The notes below the pieces were generated by a model that saw nothing but the letters and a program-made list of their open reading frames with translations, searched no databases and was not told the origin of the DNA. The position numbers and the translations under genes were made by a program. A DNA stretch of 64,000 nucleotides from Citrobacter amalonaticus (GTDB taxonomy: Bacteria; Pseudomonadota; Gammaproteobacteria; Enterobacterales; Enterobacteriaceae), in assembly GCF_001559075.2 (NCBI RefSeq), contig NZ_CP014015.2, positions 3,410,001-3,474,000 on the forward strand, written 5' to 3'. Of the stretch, positions 36,410 to 45,609 are shown one piece after another. Position 1 is the first letter of the stretch. Each line of letters starts with the position of its first letter.

Positions 36410-37401
36410 ATTTTCAACAAAGCTACCTCTACTGGCTGGCGGGGATCGTTCTGCTGATTGTCGCCATTATGTCCTGGCAGGATAAAGCGAATCCGCGTCG
36501 GCTGACTACCGGGTTATTCTGGGGCGTCTACGGGCTGTTGTTCCTGCTGGGCGACTGGACGTATCAACTGGTGGGCGACAAACGCACGGTCAACATTGCC
36601 GTCGGCGTCGCGGTGGTGCTCATGGCGTTGATCGCCGGTTTTGGCGGTGTGAAGCTGGGAAGTTATCATCAGCGCACCCGCGAGCAACGGGAAGAGAGCG
36701 CTACGCGTCTGGGGAACCGCCTGTTTTACCCGGCACTGGCCATTCCGGTCGTCACCGTGATTGGCGTACTGATGTTCAACCACATTCCAGGACTGCAGGA
36801 CGCCCTGTTTGGACCAGGTAATCATGCCACGCTGGTGACGCTGTTCTCAATGACCGCAGGCTCACTGATTGGTCTCGGCATGGCTGTCAAAATGACCCAT
36901 GAGAAGGTGCATCAGCCGATTCAGGAGGCGCGCCGTTTGCTGGATTCCATCGGCTGGGCATTTATTTTACCGCAGATCCTCGCAACGTTAGGATTGCTGT
37001 TTACGGCGGCAGGCGTCGGCAGTGGCATTTCGTATCTTACGCAAGAGTATCTGGCCGTCGACAGCCGCTTTATCGCGGTAGCGGTGTATACCATTGGGAT
37101 GGCCCTGTTGACGATGGTGATGGGTAATGCGTTTGCCGCCTTCCCGATTGTCACGGCGGGGATTGGCATTCCGATTCTGGTGCTCCAGCACGGTGGAAAC
37201 CCGGCGGTGATGGCGGCTATTGGGATGTTCTCCGGCTATTGCGGTACGCTGATGACGCCGATGGCGGCAAACTTCAATATTGTGCCCGCGGCGCTGCTGG
37301 AACTGCCAGATAAAAACGCGGTCATTAAAGCGCAGGTGCCGACCGGCATACTGCTCCTGTTAGTCAACGTGTTCCTGATGTATTTCCTGATGTTCCTGTA
37401 A
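36406..37401 (+). CDS. DUF979-family membrane subunit, probable 5-oxoproline transporter
   Basis: 331 residues, about nine or ten predicted helices. Contains MVMGNAFAAFPIVTAGIGIP and GNPAVMAAIGMFSGYCGTLMTPMAANFNIVPAALLEL (read in parts), typical of DUF979. Translationally coupled to the DUF969 gene upstream; pcp starts 9 bp downstream. Function by context only. Confidence 0.78.
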   Translation: MNFQQSYLYWLAGIVLLIVAIMSWQDKANPRRLTTGLFWGVYGLLFLLGDWTYQLVGDKRTVNIAVGVAVVLMALIAGFGGVKLGSYHQRTREQREESATRLGNRLFYPALAIPVVTVIGVLMFNHIPGLQDALFGPGNHATLVTLFSMTAGSLIGLGMAVKMTHEKVHQPIQEARRLLDSIGWAFILPQILATLGLLFTAAGVGSGISYLTQEYLAVDSRFIAVAVYTIGMALLTMVMGNAFAAFPIVTAGIGIPILVLQHGGNPAVMAAIGMFSGYCGTLMTPMAANFNIVPAALLELPDKNAVIKAQVPTGILLLLVNVFLMYFLMFL

Positions 37402-37410
37402 GGAGGACGG

Positions 37411-38055
37411 ATGAAAACAGTATTAATCACCGGATTTGAGCCCTTCGGCGGCGAGCAGGTTAACCCTTCCTGGGAAGTGGTCTCGCAGCTCGACAATGCT
37501 ATCATCGCCGGGTGTCGCGTGGTGGCGCGTCAGTTGCCGTGTGTGTTTGGCGAGTCGCTCAGTGTGCTGAATTCCGCCATTGATACGCTCTCTCCGTCGC
37601 TGGTGCTGGCCATCGGACAGGCGGGCGGACGGACCGATATTACCGTTGAGCGCGTGGCGATCAACGTCGACGACGCCCGTATTCCGGATAATAAAGGCCA
37701 ACAGCCGGTGGATGAGCCGATTGTTGCTGGCGGGCCAGCGGCCTGGTTTAGCACGCTGCCCATCAAAGCCATGGTGGCGGCGATGCGTGAAGCGGGTGTG
37801 CCAGCGTCGGTCTCACAGACGGCGGGGACGTTTGTTTGCAACCATGTGATGTACGGATTGCTGCACAAACTGAGCGGCATCGCGGAGGTGAAGGGGGGAT
37901 TCATCCATATCCCTTATCTGCCGCAACAGGCGGCGGCGCATCCGGGTGCGCCCAGTATGGCGGCGGAAACGGTACGTCTGGCGCTGGAAGTGGCGATCGC
38001 TACCGCATTGCAGATCGACGATGACATCGCCGTGACAGGTGGCGCCACGCACTAA
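37411..38055 (+). CDS. pcp: Pyroglutamyl-peptidase I
   Basis: Cysteine peptidase (C15) that removes N-terminal 5-oxoproline from peptides. 214 residues. Catalytic triad visible: Glu80 in TVERVAIN, Cys143 in GTFVCNHVMY, His166 in GFIHIPYLP. N-terminus VLITGFEPFGGEQVNPSWE is the family signature. Shine-Dalgarno AAGGAGG. Its product, free 5-oxoproline, is the substrate of PxpABC encoded upstream. Confidence 0.95.
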   Translation: MKTVLITGFEPFGGEQVNPSWEVVSQLDNAIIAGCRVVARQLPCVFGESLSVLNSAIDTLSPSLVLAIGQAGGRTDITVERVAINVDDARIPDNKGQQPVDEPIVAGGPAAWFSTLPIKAMVAAMREAGVPASVSQTAGTFVCNHVMYGLLHKLSGIAEVKGGFIHIPYLPQQAAAHPGAPSMAAETVRLALEVAIATALQIDDDIAVTGGATH

Positions 38056-38078
38056 TATCCTCAGATAAGGACAGAACC

Positions 38079-38870
38079 ATGCCTGAAGGCCCGGAGATCC
38101 GCCGTGCGGCGGATAACCTGGAGGCGGCGATCAAAGGCAAACCCCTGACGGATGTCTGGTTTGCCTTTGCGCAGTTAAAACCGTATCAATCCACGCTGGT
38201 GGGGCAGATCGTCACGGCGATGGAGACGCGCGGCAAAGCGTTGCTGACCCATTTTTCCGCTGGTCTGACGCTCTACAGCCATAACCAGTTGTATGGCGTC
38301 TGGCGCGTGGTGGACAGTGGCGACATGCCGCAAACCACCCGTATTCTGCGCGTTAAACTGCAAACCGCGGATAAAACCATTCTGCTCTACAGCGCGTCTG
38401 ACATTGAGATGTTGACGCCGGAACAGCTCACTACCCATCCCTTCCTGCAACGGGTCGGGCCGGACGTGCTGGACCCGCGTCTGACGCCTGACGCGGTGAA
38501 AGCGCGGTTACTCTCGCCGCGTTTTCGCAACCGCCAGTTTTCCGGTCTGTTGCTGGATCAAGCTTTTCTCGCCGGACTGGGAAACTATCTGCGCGTGGAG
38601 ATCCTCTGGCAGGTGGGGTTAACCGGTCAGCATAAAGCCCGCGATCTCAACGATGCGCAGTTGACGGCGTTAGCGCATGCGCTGCTGGATATTCCGCGCC
38701 TGTCATATACCACCCGCGGTCAGGTGGATGACAACCGGCATCATGGCGCGCTGTTTCGCTTTAAGGTGTTTCACCGCGACGGTGAACCCTGCGAACGCTG
38801 CGGCGGGATCATCGAAAAAACCATGCTCTCCTCGCGCCCGTTCTATTGGTGTCCGCATTGCCAGCATTAA
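38079..38870 (+). CDS. nei: Endonuclease VIII (DNA glycosylase/AP lyase)
   Basis: Excises oxidised pyrimidines. 263 residues. Catalytic PEGPEIRRAAD at the N-terminus (Pro2, Glu3 after Met removal), helix-two-turn-helix GLGNYLRVEIL, and C-terminal zinc finger CERCGG...WCPHC. Follows pcp by 23 bp; its end overlaps the convergent abrB by four bases. Confidence 0.96.
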   Translation: MPEGPEIRRAADNLEAAIKGKPLTDVWFAFAQLKPYQSTLVGQIVTAMETRGKALLTHFSAGLTLYSHNQLYGVWRVVDSGDMPQTTRILRVKLQTADKTILLYSASDIEMLTPEQLTTHPFLQRVGPDVLDPRLTPDAVKARLLSPRFRNRQFSGLLLDQAFLAGLGNYLRVEILWQVGLTGQHKARDLNDAQLTALAHALLDIPRLSYTTRGQVDDNRHHGALFRFKVFHRDGEPCERCGGIIEKTMLSSRPFYWCPHCQH

Positions 38871-39913
38871 TGCGCGTGTCGCGGCGCTTTGGCTGAAATA
38901 AAACGGGCGATGGCGGGGCCTGTGAGGAGAATACTGAACAGGCGCAGGGTTTGCATTGCCATGATCAGCGACATGTCGGCGTGACTGCCGGCGGCAATTA
39001 CCGCAACCGTATCCAGCCCGCCAGGGCTGGTGGCGAGATAGGCGGTTAAAAAATCAATCTGCATATAGTGGGCGAGACCCCAGGCCATCGCTGCACAAAT
39101 CGTCAGTAAGGCGAAGATAGAGAGCAGGATTTGCGGCAACGGTCGCAGCGCCATAAAAAATACCTGCTTGTCGAATCCGAGACCAATCTGCCAGCCAATA
39201 ATCATATAGGCGATCGCCAGCAACCATTCCGGCAGTTCAATCACCATCATGCCGCTCGCATGCAGCACTGCGCCGACCAGCATCGGCACCAGCATCGTAC
39301 CGGAAGGAATACGCAGCACCCGTCCAACAACGCTGGCAACCGCCGCTAACAGCAGCGTCGTGAACAAATTGCCGCTCAGTGGCGGGAACCACTCAATTTG
39401 CTGGCTGACGGTTTCCGCGCTCTCACCCATGATAAACCGGGTCACCAGCACCGCCGCGCCAGCGACAAACAGTACCCGCAGATACTGCATAAAGGCGACC
39501 AGGCGGATGTCGGCGCCGTAATCCTGAGCCATCGCGACCATTGCCGCCGCGCCGCCGGGCGATGAACCCCACGCCCCGGTGTTGCCCGGTAGAGAACTGT
39601 AGCGAACCAGCAGCCAGCCGACGGCTGTACTGGAGAGCAGCGTCACCAGCAGAACCGCCAGTACCACCGCCCAGTTTGCCGCCAGGGTGGTTAACAAGGA
39701 GACCGAAAGATTTTGCGCGATCATGCAGCCGAGAATGGCCTGAGCACCGAGGAACGTGCAGCGGGGGAGTTGCAGAGAGATACCGCGAAGGCTGAACAGA
39801 ATGCCGGTAATCATCGGGCCAAGCAGTAAGGCTGCCGGAAGATGAATGCAGAGAAAGAGCAGGGACAAAAGAAGTGACAGCAAAAACAGCAGGCCCCACC
39901 GCAGAACTGGCAT
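38867..39913 (-). CDS. abrB: AbrB-family membrane protein
   Basis: 348-residue integral membrane protein of the AbrB duplicated-domain family (about ten helices). Repeated signatures GAWGSSPGGAAAMVAMAQDYGAD and ATSPGGLDTVAVIAAGSHADMS mark the two halves. In E. coli it was described as a putative regulator of aidB expression, but a transport role is more likely from its fold. The start MPVLRWG at 39913 was preferred to an ATG 12 codons upstream. Confidence 0.87.
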   Translation of the reverse strand: MPVLRWGLLFLLSLLLSLLFLCIHLPAALLLGPMITGILFSLRGISLQLPRCTFLGAQAILGCMIAQNLSVSLLTTLAANWAVVLAVLLVTLLSSTAVGWLLVRYSSLPGNTGAWGSSPGGAAAMVAMAQDYGADIRLVAFMQYLRVLFVAGAAVLVTRFIMGESAETVSQQIEWFPPLSGNLFTTLLLAAVASVVGRVLRIPSGTMLVPMLVGAVLHASGMMVIELPEWLLAIAYMIIGWQIGLGFDKQVFFMALRPLPQILLSIFALLTICAAMAWGLAHYMQIDFLTAYLATSPGGLDTVAVIAAGSHADMSLIMAMQTLRLFSILLTGPAIARFISAKAPRHAH

Positions 39914-40032
39914 TCCGTGCTCCCTAAGGAAAATCAAGAGGGTTATCAATCAATAATAGAGAAAGTGTTGCGAGAAGGATATAACTCGGGTCAATAAAAC
40001 GAGGGAATTTGCCGGAGGGCAAGGTTAACGTT

Positions 40033-40091
40033 TTATCCGGCCTACGCGATACACTAACGTAAGCCGGATACGCGTTAGCGCCATCCGGCGG
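40033..40091. repeat. BIME (paired REPs) between abrB and gltA
   Basis: Two REP arms in opposite orientation: TTATCCGGCCTACG at 40033-40046 and GCCGGATACGCG...GCGCCATCCGGC at 40063-40090, immediately beyond the gltA stop. Confidence 0.8.
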
Positions 40092-40099
40092 TCTGACGA

Positions 40100-41383
40100 T
40101 TAATGCTTAAGGTCAGATTTAAAATCGCGTTTTTCGTAGCCGGTGTACAGCTGACGTGGACGCGCGATTTTCATGCCATCGGTATGCATTTCGCTCCAGT
40201 GCGCAATCCAGCCAACGGTACGCGCCATGGCGAAGATCACGGTGAACATGGAAGACGGGATCCCCATCGCTTTCAGGATGATACCGGAGTAGAAGTCGAC
40301 GTTCGGGTAGAGTTTCTTCTCAATGAAGTACGGGTCGTTCAGCGCGATGTGTTCCAGCTCCATCGCCACTTCCAGCAGGTCATCTTTGGTACCCAGCTCT
40401 TTCAGCACTTCGTGGCAGGTTTCACGCATCACGGTTGCACGCGGATCGTAGTTTTTGTAAACACGGTGACCGAAGCCCATCAGACGGAAAGAGTCATTCT
40501 TGTCTTTCGCACGACGAACGAATTCCGGAATGTGTTTAACCGAGCTGATTTCTTCCAGCATCTTCAGCGCCGCTTCGTTCGCGCCGCCGTGCGCCGGTCC
40601 CCACAGGGACGCAATACCCGCAGCAATACAGGCAAACGGGTTCGCGCCAGACGAGCCTGCTGTACGTACGGTTGAAGTGGATGCGTTCTGTTCATGGTCG
40701 GCGTGCAGGATCAGGATACGGTCCATCGCGCGTTCCAGTACCGGGTTCACTTCATAGGTTTCGCACGGTGTGGAGAACATCATATTCAGGAAGTTACCGG
40801 CGTAGGAGAGGTCGTTACGCGGATAAACAAACGGCTGGCCGATAGAATATTTGTAACACATCGCCGCCATCGTCGGCATTTTAGACAGCAGACGGAATGC
40901 CGCGATTTCGCGGTGGCGCGGATTGTTCACATCCAGAGAGTCGTGATAGAACGCGGCGAGCGCACCGGTGATCCCGCACATTACCGCCATCGGGTGTGAA
41001 TCGCGACGGAAAGCGTGGAACAGGCGGGTGATTTGCTCATGGATCATCGTATGGCGAGTCACGGTGGTTCTGAACGCGTCGTATTCTGCCTGCGTCGGTT
41101 TTTCGCCGTTCAGCAGGATATAGCACACTTCCAGATAGTTAGACTCGGTGGCCAACTGATCGATCGGAAAGCCGCGATGCAACAAAATGCCTTCATCGCC
41201 GTCGATGAATGTGATTTTGGATTCGCAGGATGCAGTAGAGGTGAAACCAGGGTCAAAAGTAAACATCCCCTTTGAACCCAGGCTACGAATATCAATAACA
41301 TCTTGACCTAGCGTGCCCTTCAGCACATCCAGCTCAATAGCCGTATCACCATTTAGGGTGATTTTTGCTTTTGTGTCAGCCAT
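40100..41383 (-). CDS. gltA: Citrate synthase
   Basis: Condenses acetyl-CoA with oxaloacetate, first step of the TCA cycle. 427 residues, the hexameric NADH-sensitive type of enterobacteria with its N-terminal domain (KITLNGDTAIELDVLKGTLG). Active-site histidines in SLWGPAHGGANEA and GFGHRVYKNYDPRA, and the aspartate in PNVDFYSG. Divergent from sdhC across a long regulatory gap. Confidence 0.97.
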   Translation of the reverse strand: MADTKAKITLNGDTAIELDVLKGTLGQDVIDIRSLGSKGMFTFDPGFTSTASCESKITFIDGDEGILLHRGFPIDQLATESNYLEVCYILLNGEKPTQAEYDAFRTTVTRHTMIHEQITRLFHAFRRDSHPMAVMCGITGALAAFYHDSLDVNNPRHREIAAFRLLSKMPTMAAMCYKYSIGQPFVYPRNDLSYAGNFLNMMFSTPCETYEVNPVLERAMDRILILHADHEQNASTSTVRTAGSSGANPFACIAAGIASLWGPAHGGANEAALKMLEEISSVKHIPEFVRRAKDKNDSFRLMGFGHRVYKNYDPRATVMRETCHEVLKELGTKDDLLEVAMELEHIALNDPYFIEKKLYPNVDFYSGIILKAMGIPSSMFTVIFAMARTVGWIAHWSEMHTDGMKIARPRQLYTGYEKRDFKSDLKH

Positions 41384-42093
41384 TTACGGTCTCCTTAGCG
41401 CCTTATTGCTTAAGACTACTCAGGTGAGATTTGCCATCGATACATCAATCAACCGTTACCAGTTTGTTATTCGGCTCGCCGCTCTGGATAGAGGAGAAAA
41501 CCAGGGTACAGAGCAATGGGCGCTTGCAGGTAAATCAGTTAACTCATGGTGAATTAGCAACAAATCAACAACTTAGCAATCCGAATTATTCAACCTGTCT
41601 ATCACTATTAACTGTACTGAAGGGATCGGTCAATATCTTCCTACTGTTACATAACTTATTTGCAGGTTAAAGAGTGACCCCATAACTTTTACGCATTATA
41701 TGCCTTTTCTGGTGTTGTTTGTAACAACTTTGTTTAATGATTGTCAAATCAGATGATTAAAAATTAAATAAATGTTGTTATCGTGACCTGTGTCACTGTT
41801 CGGGATAAAACCCGACAAACTATATGTAGGTTAATTGTAATGATTTTGTGAACGTCCTATACTGCCGCCAGGTCTCCGGAAACCCCTGCAATCCCGAGCC
41901 ACCCAGCGTTGTAACGTGTCGTTTTAGCATCTGGAAGCAGTGTTTTACATGACGCGCAGTTATAGAAAGGACGCTGTCTGACCCGCACGCAGACCGGAGG
42001 AAGGAAATCCCGTCGTCTTTCAGGCTACAGGAGATTCACTCTCTGTACCCGAAGTCCAAAGGGAATAATAAGAACAGCATGTGGGCGTTATTC
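41384..42093. promoter_or_regulatory. gltA-sdhC divergent control region
   Basis: 710-bp AT-rich region. A near-perfect CRP site, GTGA-CCTGTG-TCAC, lies at 41783-41796. The sdh promoter can be placed at -35 TTGTAA (41835-41840), 17 bp, -10 TATACT (41858-41863), matching the E. coli layout as I recall it, which leaves an sdhC leader of about 220 nt. In E. coli this region also binds ArcA and Fnr, and the leader is a target of Spot 42 and RybB. gltA promoter elements are not pinned down. No gene seen. Confidence 0.75.
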
Positions 42094-42483
42094 ATGATAA
42101 GAAATGTGAAAAAACAAAGACCTGTCAATCTGGATCTGCAAACGATCCGGTTCCCAATCACGGCGATAGCGTCCATTCTCCATCGCGTTTCCGGAGTGAT
42201 CACCTTTGTGGCGGTCGGGATCCTGTTGTGGTTACTGGGCACCAGCCTCTCTTCCCCTGAAGGATTCCAACAGGCATCCGCCATCATGGGTAGCTTTTTT
42301 GTTAAATTTATTATGTGGGGCATCCTTACCGCGCTGGCGTATCACGTCGTGGTCGGTGTTCGTCACATGATGATGGATTTTGGCTATCTGGAAGAAACAT
42401 TCGAAGCGGGTAAACGCTCAGCCAAAATCTCTTTTGTTATCACTGTCGTGCTTTCACTTCTCGCAGGAGTCCTCGTATGGTAA
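42094..42483 (+). CDS. sdhC: Succinate dehydrogenase cytochrome b556 subunit
   Basis: Membrane anchor of complex II, 129 residues, three helices. Quinone-site residues Ser27 and Arg31 in ASILHRVSG; heme ligand His in ALAYHVVVGVRH. The ATG at 42094 was chosen over one five codons upstream, by family match. Overlaps sdhD by seven bases. Confidence 0.96.
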   Translation: MIRNVKKQRPVNLDLQTIRFPITAIASILHRVSGVITFVAVGILLWLLGTSLSSPEGFQQASAIMGSFFVKFIMWGILTALAYHVVVGVRHMMMDFGYLEETFEAGKRSAKISFVITVVLSLLAGVLVW

Positions 42484-42824
42484 GCAACGCCTCCGCACTA
42501 GGACGCAATGGCGTACATGACTTCATCCTGGTCCGTGCTACCGCTATCGTTCTGACGTTATACATCATCTATATGGTGGGTTTCTTCGCCACAAGCGGCG
42601 AACTGACCTGGGAAGTCTGGACCGGTTTCTTCTCATCGGCTTTCACCAAAGTCTTCACTCTGCTGGCACTTTTTTCCATCTTGATTCATGCCTGGATCGG
42701 CATGTGGCAGGTGTTGACCGACTACGTTAAACCGCTGGCAATTCGTTTGCCGCTGCAATTGGCTATCGTCGTTGCACTGGTGGTTTACGTGATTTATGGA
42801 TTCGTTGTGGTGTGGGGTGTGTAA
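42477..42824 (+). CDS. sdhD: Succinate dehydrogenase membrane anchor subunit
   Basis: 115-residue three-helix anchor. Contains the heme-ligand histidine in LIHAWIGMWQVLTDYVKP, with the Asp-Tyr pair that contributes to the quinone site. Its ATG sits inside the sdhC end; in E. coli the RyhB sRNA pairs over this start to shut off the operon under iron starvation. Shares one base with the sdhA start. Confidence 0.96.
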   Translation: MVSNASALGRNGVHDFILVRATAIVLTLYIIYMVGFFATSGELTWEVWTGFFSSAFTKVFTLLALFSILIHAWIGMWQVLTDYVKPLAIRLPLQLAIVVALVVYVIYGFVVVWGV

Positions 42825-44590
42825 TGAAACTGCCAGTCAGAGAATTTGATGCTGTAGTCATTGGTGCAGGCGGCGCAGGTATGCGTGCAGCACTGCAAAT
42901 TTCCCAAAGCGGCCAGACCTGTGCGCTGCTGTCCAAAGTGTTCCCAACCCGTTCCCATACCGTTTCTGCGCAGGGTGGCATCACCGTCGCGCTCGGTAAT
43001 ACCCATGAAGATAACTGGGAATGGCACATGTACGACACCGTTAAAGGGTCGGACTACATCGGTGATCAGGACGCGATCGAATATATGTGTAAAACCGGTC
43101 CGGAAGCGATTCTGGAACTGGAACACATGGGGCTGCCGTTCTCCCGTCTCGACGACGGCAAAATTTACCAGCGTCCGTTTGGCGGCCAGTCGAAAAACTT
43201 CGGCGGCGAGCAGGCGGCACGCACCGCGGCGGCGGCTGACCGTACGGGTCATGCGTTGCTGCATACGCTGTATCAACAGAACCTGAAAAACCACACCACG
43301 ATTTTCTCCGAGTGGTATGCGCTGGATCTGGTGAAAAACGCCGATGGCGCAGTGGTGGGTTGTACCGCGCTGTGCATCGAAACCGGTGAAGTGGTCTACT
43401 TCAAAGCCCGTGCGACCGTGCTGGCCACTGGCGGCGCAGGCCGTATCTATCAGTCCACCACTAACGCCCACATCAACACGGGCGACGGCGTGGGCATGGC
43501 TATCCGCGCAGGTGTGCCAGTGCAGGATATGGAAATGTGGCAGTTCCACCCAACCGGTATTGCCGGTGCGGGCGTTCTGGTGACAGAAGGCTGCCGCGGT
43601 GAAGGTGGTTACCTGCTGAACAAACACGGCGAGCGCTTCATGGAGCGTTATGCGCCGAATGCGAAAGACCTCGCGGGTCGTGATGTGGTGGCGCGTTCTA
43701 TCATGATCGAAATCCGTGAAGGTCGCGGCTGCGATGGTCCATGGGGTCCGCATGCCAAACTGAAACTCGACCATCTGGGTAAAGACGTTCTCGAATCCCG
43801 TCTGCCGGGTATTCTGGAACTGTCCCGCACCTTTGCCCACGTTGACCCGGTGAAAGAGCCGATTCCGGTTATCCCAACCTGCCACTATATGATGGGCGGC
43901 ATTCCGACCAAAGTGACCGGTCAGGCGCTGACGGTGAACGAGCAGGGCGAAGACGTGGTGATTCCGGGGCTGTTTGCGGTCGGTGAAATCGCCTGCGTAT
44001 CGGTACATGGCGCTAACCGTCTGGGCGGTAACTCGCTGCTGGATCTGGTGGTGTTCGGTCGTGCGGCCGGTCTGCATCTGCAGGAATCTATCGCCGAGCA
44101 GGGCGAACTACGCGATGCCACAGAAGACGAAATCGATGCGTCCCTGGCGCGTCTGAACCGCTGGAACAACAACCGTGATGGTGAAGATCCGGTGGTGATT
44201 CGCAAAGCGCTGCAGGAATGTATGCAGCATAACTTCTCGGTCTTCCGTGAAGGTGATGCGATGGCAAAAGGTCTGGAAGAGCTGAAAGCCATCCGCGAGC
44301 GTTTGAAAAATGCCCGTCTGGACGACACCTCCAGCGAATTCAACACTCAGCGCGTAGAGTGTCTGGAGCTGGATAACCTGATGGAAACTGCCTATGCAAC
44401 CGCAGTGTCCGCCAACTTCCGTACCGAGAGCCGTGGCGCGCATAGCCGCTTCGACTTCCCGGAGCGTGATGATGCAAACTGGCTGTGCCATTCCCTGTAT
44501 CTGCCAGAGACGGAATCCATGACCCGACGTGAAGTCAACATGGAACCGAAACTGCGCCCGGCATTCCCGCCGAAGATTCGTACTTACTAA
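42824..44590 (+). CDS. sdhA: Succinate dehydrogenase flavoprotein subunit
   Basis: Oxidises succinate to fumarate. 588 residues. FAD fold VIGAGGAGMRAAL, covalent-FAD histidine in FPTRSHTVSAQGG, substrate arginine/histidine region in PVIPTCHYMMGG and SVHGANRLGGNSLLDLVVFG. Starts MKLPVREFDAV, with the ATG overlapping the sdhD stop. sdhB follows 15 bp on. Confidence 0.98.
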   Translation: MKLPVREFDAVVIGAGGAGMRAALQISQSGQTCALLSKVFPTRSHTVSAQGGITVALGNTHEDNWEWHMYDTVKGSDYIGDQDAIEYMCKTGPEAILELEHMGLPFSRLDDGKIYQRPFGGQSKNFGGEQAARTAAAADRTGHALLHTLYQQNLKNHTTIFSEWYALDLVKNADGAVVGCTALCIETGEVVYFKARATVLATGGAGRIYQSTTNAHINTGDGVGMAIRAGVPVQDMEMWQFHPTGIAGAGVLVTEGCRGEGGYLLNKHGERFMERYAPNAKDLAGRDVVARSIMIEIREGRGCDGPWGPHAKLKLDHLGKDVLESRLPGILELSRTFAHVDPVKEPIPVIPTCHYMMGGIPTKVTGQALTVNEQGEDVVIPGLFAVGEIACVSVHGANRLGGNSLLDLVVFGRAAGLHLQESIAEQGELRDATEDEIDASLARLNRWNNNRDGEDPVVIRKALQECMQHNFSVFREGDAMAKGLEELKAIRERLKNARLDDTSSEFNTQRVECLELDNLMETAYATAVSANFRTESRGAHSRFDFPERDDANWLCHSLYLPETESMTRREVNMEPKLRPAFPPKIRTY

Positions 44591-44605
44591 TGCGGAGACA
44601 GGACA

Positions 44606-45322
44606 ATGAAACTCGAGTTTTCAATTTATCGCTATAACCCGGATGTTGATGACGCTCCGCGCATGCAGGATTACACCCTGGAAGGCGAAGAAGGGCGTGA
44701 CATGATGCTGCTGGATGCGTTGATGCAGCTCAAAGAGAAAGACCCTAGCCTCTCTTTCCGCCGCTCCTGCCGTGAAGGCGTGTGTGGTTCAGATGGTCTG
44801 AACATGAACGGGAAGAACGGCCTGGCCTGCATCACGCCGGTGTCAGCGCTGGTTCAGCCCGGTAAGAAAATTGTTATCCGTCCGCTGCCTGGTTTGCCGG
44901 TGATCCGCGATTTGGTAGTAGACATGGGGCAATTCTATGCACAATATGAGAAGATTAAGCCTTACTTATTGAATAATGGGCAAAATCCTCCGGCTCGCGA
45001 GCATTTACAGATGCCAGAGCAGCGGGAAAAACTCGATGGGCTGTATGAATGCATTCTGTGCGCCTGCTGCTCAACGTCTTGCCCATCCTTCTGGTGGAAT
45101 CCGGATAAGTTTATCGGTCCGGCGGGTCTGTTAGCGGCCTATCGCTTCCTGATCGACAGCCGTGATACCGAGACCGACAGCCGTCTGGAAGGGATAAGCG
45201 ATGCATTCAGCGTATTCCGCTGTCACAGCATCATGAACTGCGTCAGTGTATGTCCTAAGGGGCTGAACCCGACGCGCGCCATCGGCCACATTAAGTCGAT
45301 GCTGTTGCAACGCAGTGCGTAA
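44606..45322 (+). CDS. sdhB: Succinate dehydrogenase iron-sulfur subunit
   Basis: 238 residues carrying three Fe-S clusters: [2Fe-2S] by SCREGVCGSDGLNMNGKNGLAC (read in parts), [4Fe-4S] by CILCACCSTSC, [3Fe-4S] by CHSIMNCVSVCPKGL. Passes electrons from SdhA to the quinone site. A small hairpin ATTGCC / GGCAAT (45329-45346) and a BIME follow. Confidence 0.97.
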   Translation: MKLEFSIYRYNPDVDDAPRMQDYTLEGEEGRDMMLLDALMQLKEKDPSLSFRRSCREGVCGSDGLNMNGKNGLACITPVSALVQPGKKIVIRPLPGLPVIRDLVVDMGQFYAQYEKIKPYLLNNGQNPPAREHLQMPEQREKLDGLYECILCACCSTSCPSFWWNPDKFIGPAGLLAAYRFLIDSRDTETDSRLEGISDAFSVFRCHSIMNCVSVCPKGLNPTRAIGHIKSMLLQRSA

Positions 45323-45350
45323 GTAGACATTGCCCGCGGTGGCAATCCTG

Positions 45351-45423
45351 TAGGCCGGATAAGACGTTTGCGTCGCCATCCGGCACATTTTGCCTGATGA
45401 CGCTTCGCTTATCAGGCCTACGG
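45351..45423. repeat. BIME between sdhB and sucA
   Basis: Two REPs: TAGGCCGGATAAG...CGCCATCCGGC (45351-45384) and GCCTGATGACG...TTATCAGGCCTACG (45392-45422). Typical BIME in the sdh-suc operon; may stabilise the upstream mRNA. Confidence 0.85.
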
Positions 45424-45449
45424 GGTCGCCACCAGGCAAATCAGTGCAG

Positions 45450-45497
45450 GAAACCTCTAAAAACTGCCCCCATGTTTGACAGTTTTTAAAGGTTCCT
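45450..45497. repeat. Compact inverted repeat upstream of sucA
   Basis: AACCTCTAAAAACTG (45452-45466) and CAGTTTTTAAAGGTT (45480-45494) are inverted copies with one mismatch around a 13-base loop; outer bases GGAAA and TTCC extend the symmetry. Could be an RNA hairpin affecting sdh-suc read-through, or a tiny mobile-element relic. Not a REP. Confidence 0.6.
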
Positions 45498-45609
45498 TAG
45501 CGGACGCAGATCACACGACAGTCCGTAACAAGTGAACCCCGGCACGCATACGACGTATGCGTGGTAGTATCCACGGCGAAGTAAGCATATAAATGCTTAA
45601 GGGATCACG

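Noticed and set aside
42794..44077. 427-codon open frame antisense to sdhA
   Set aside because: Shadow of a conserved gene with strong codon bias.
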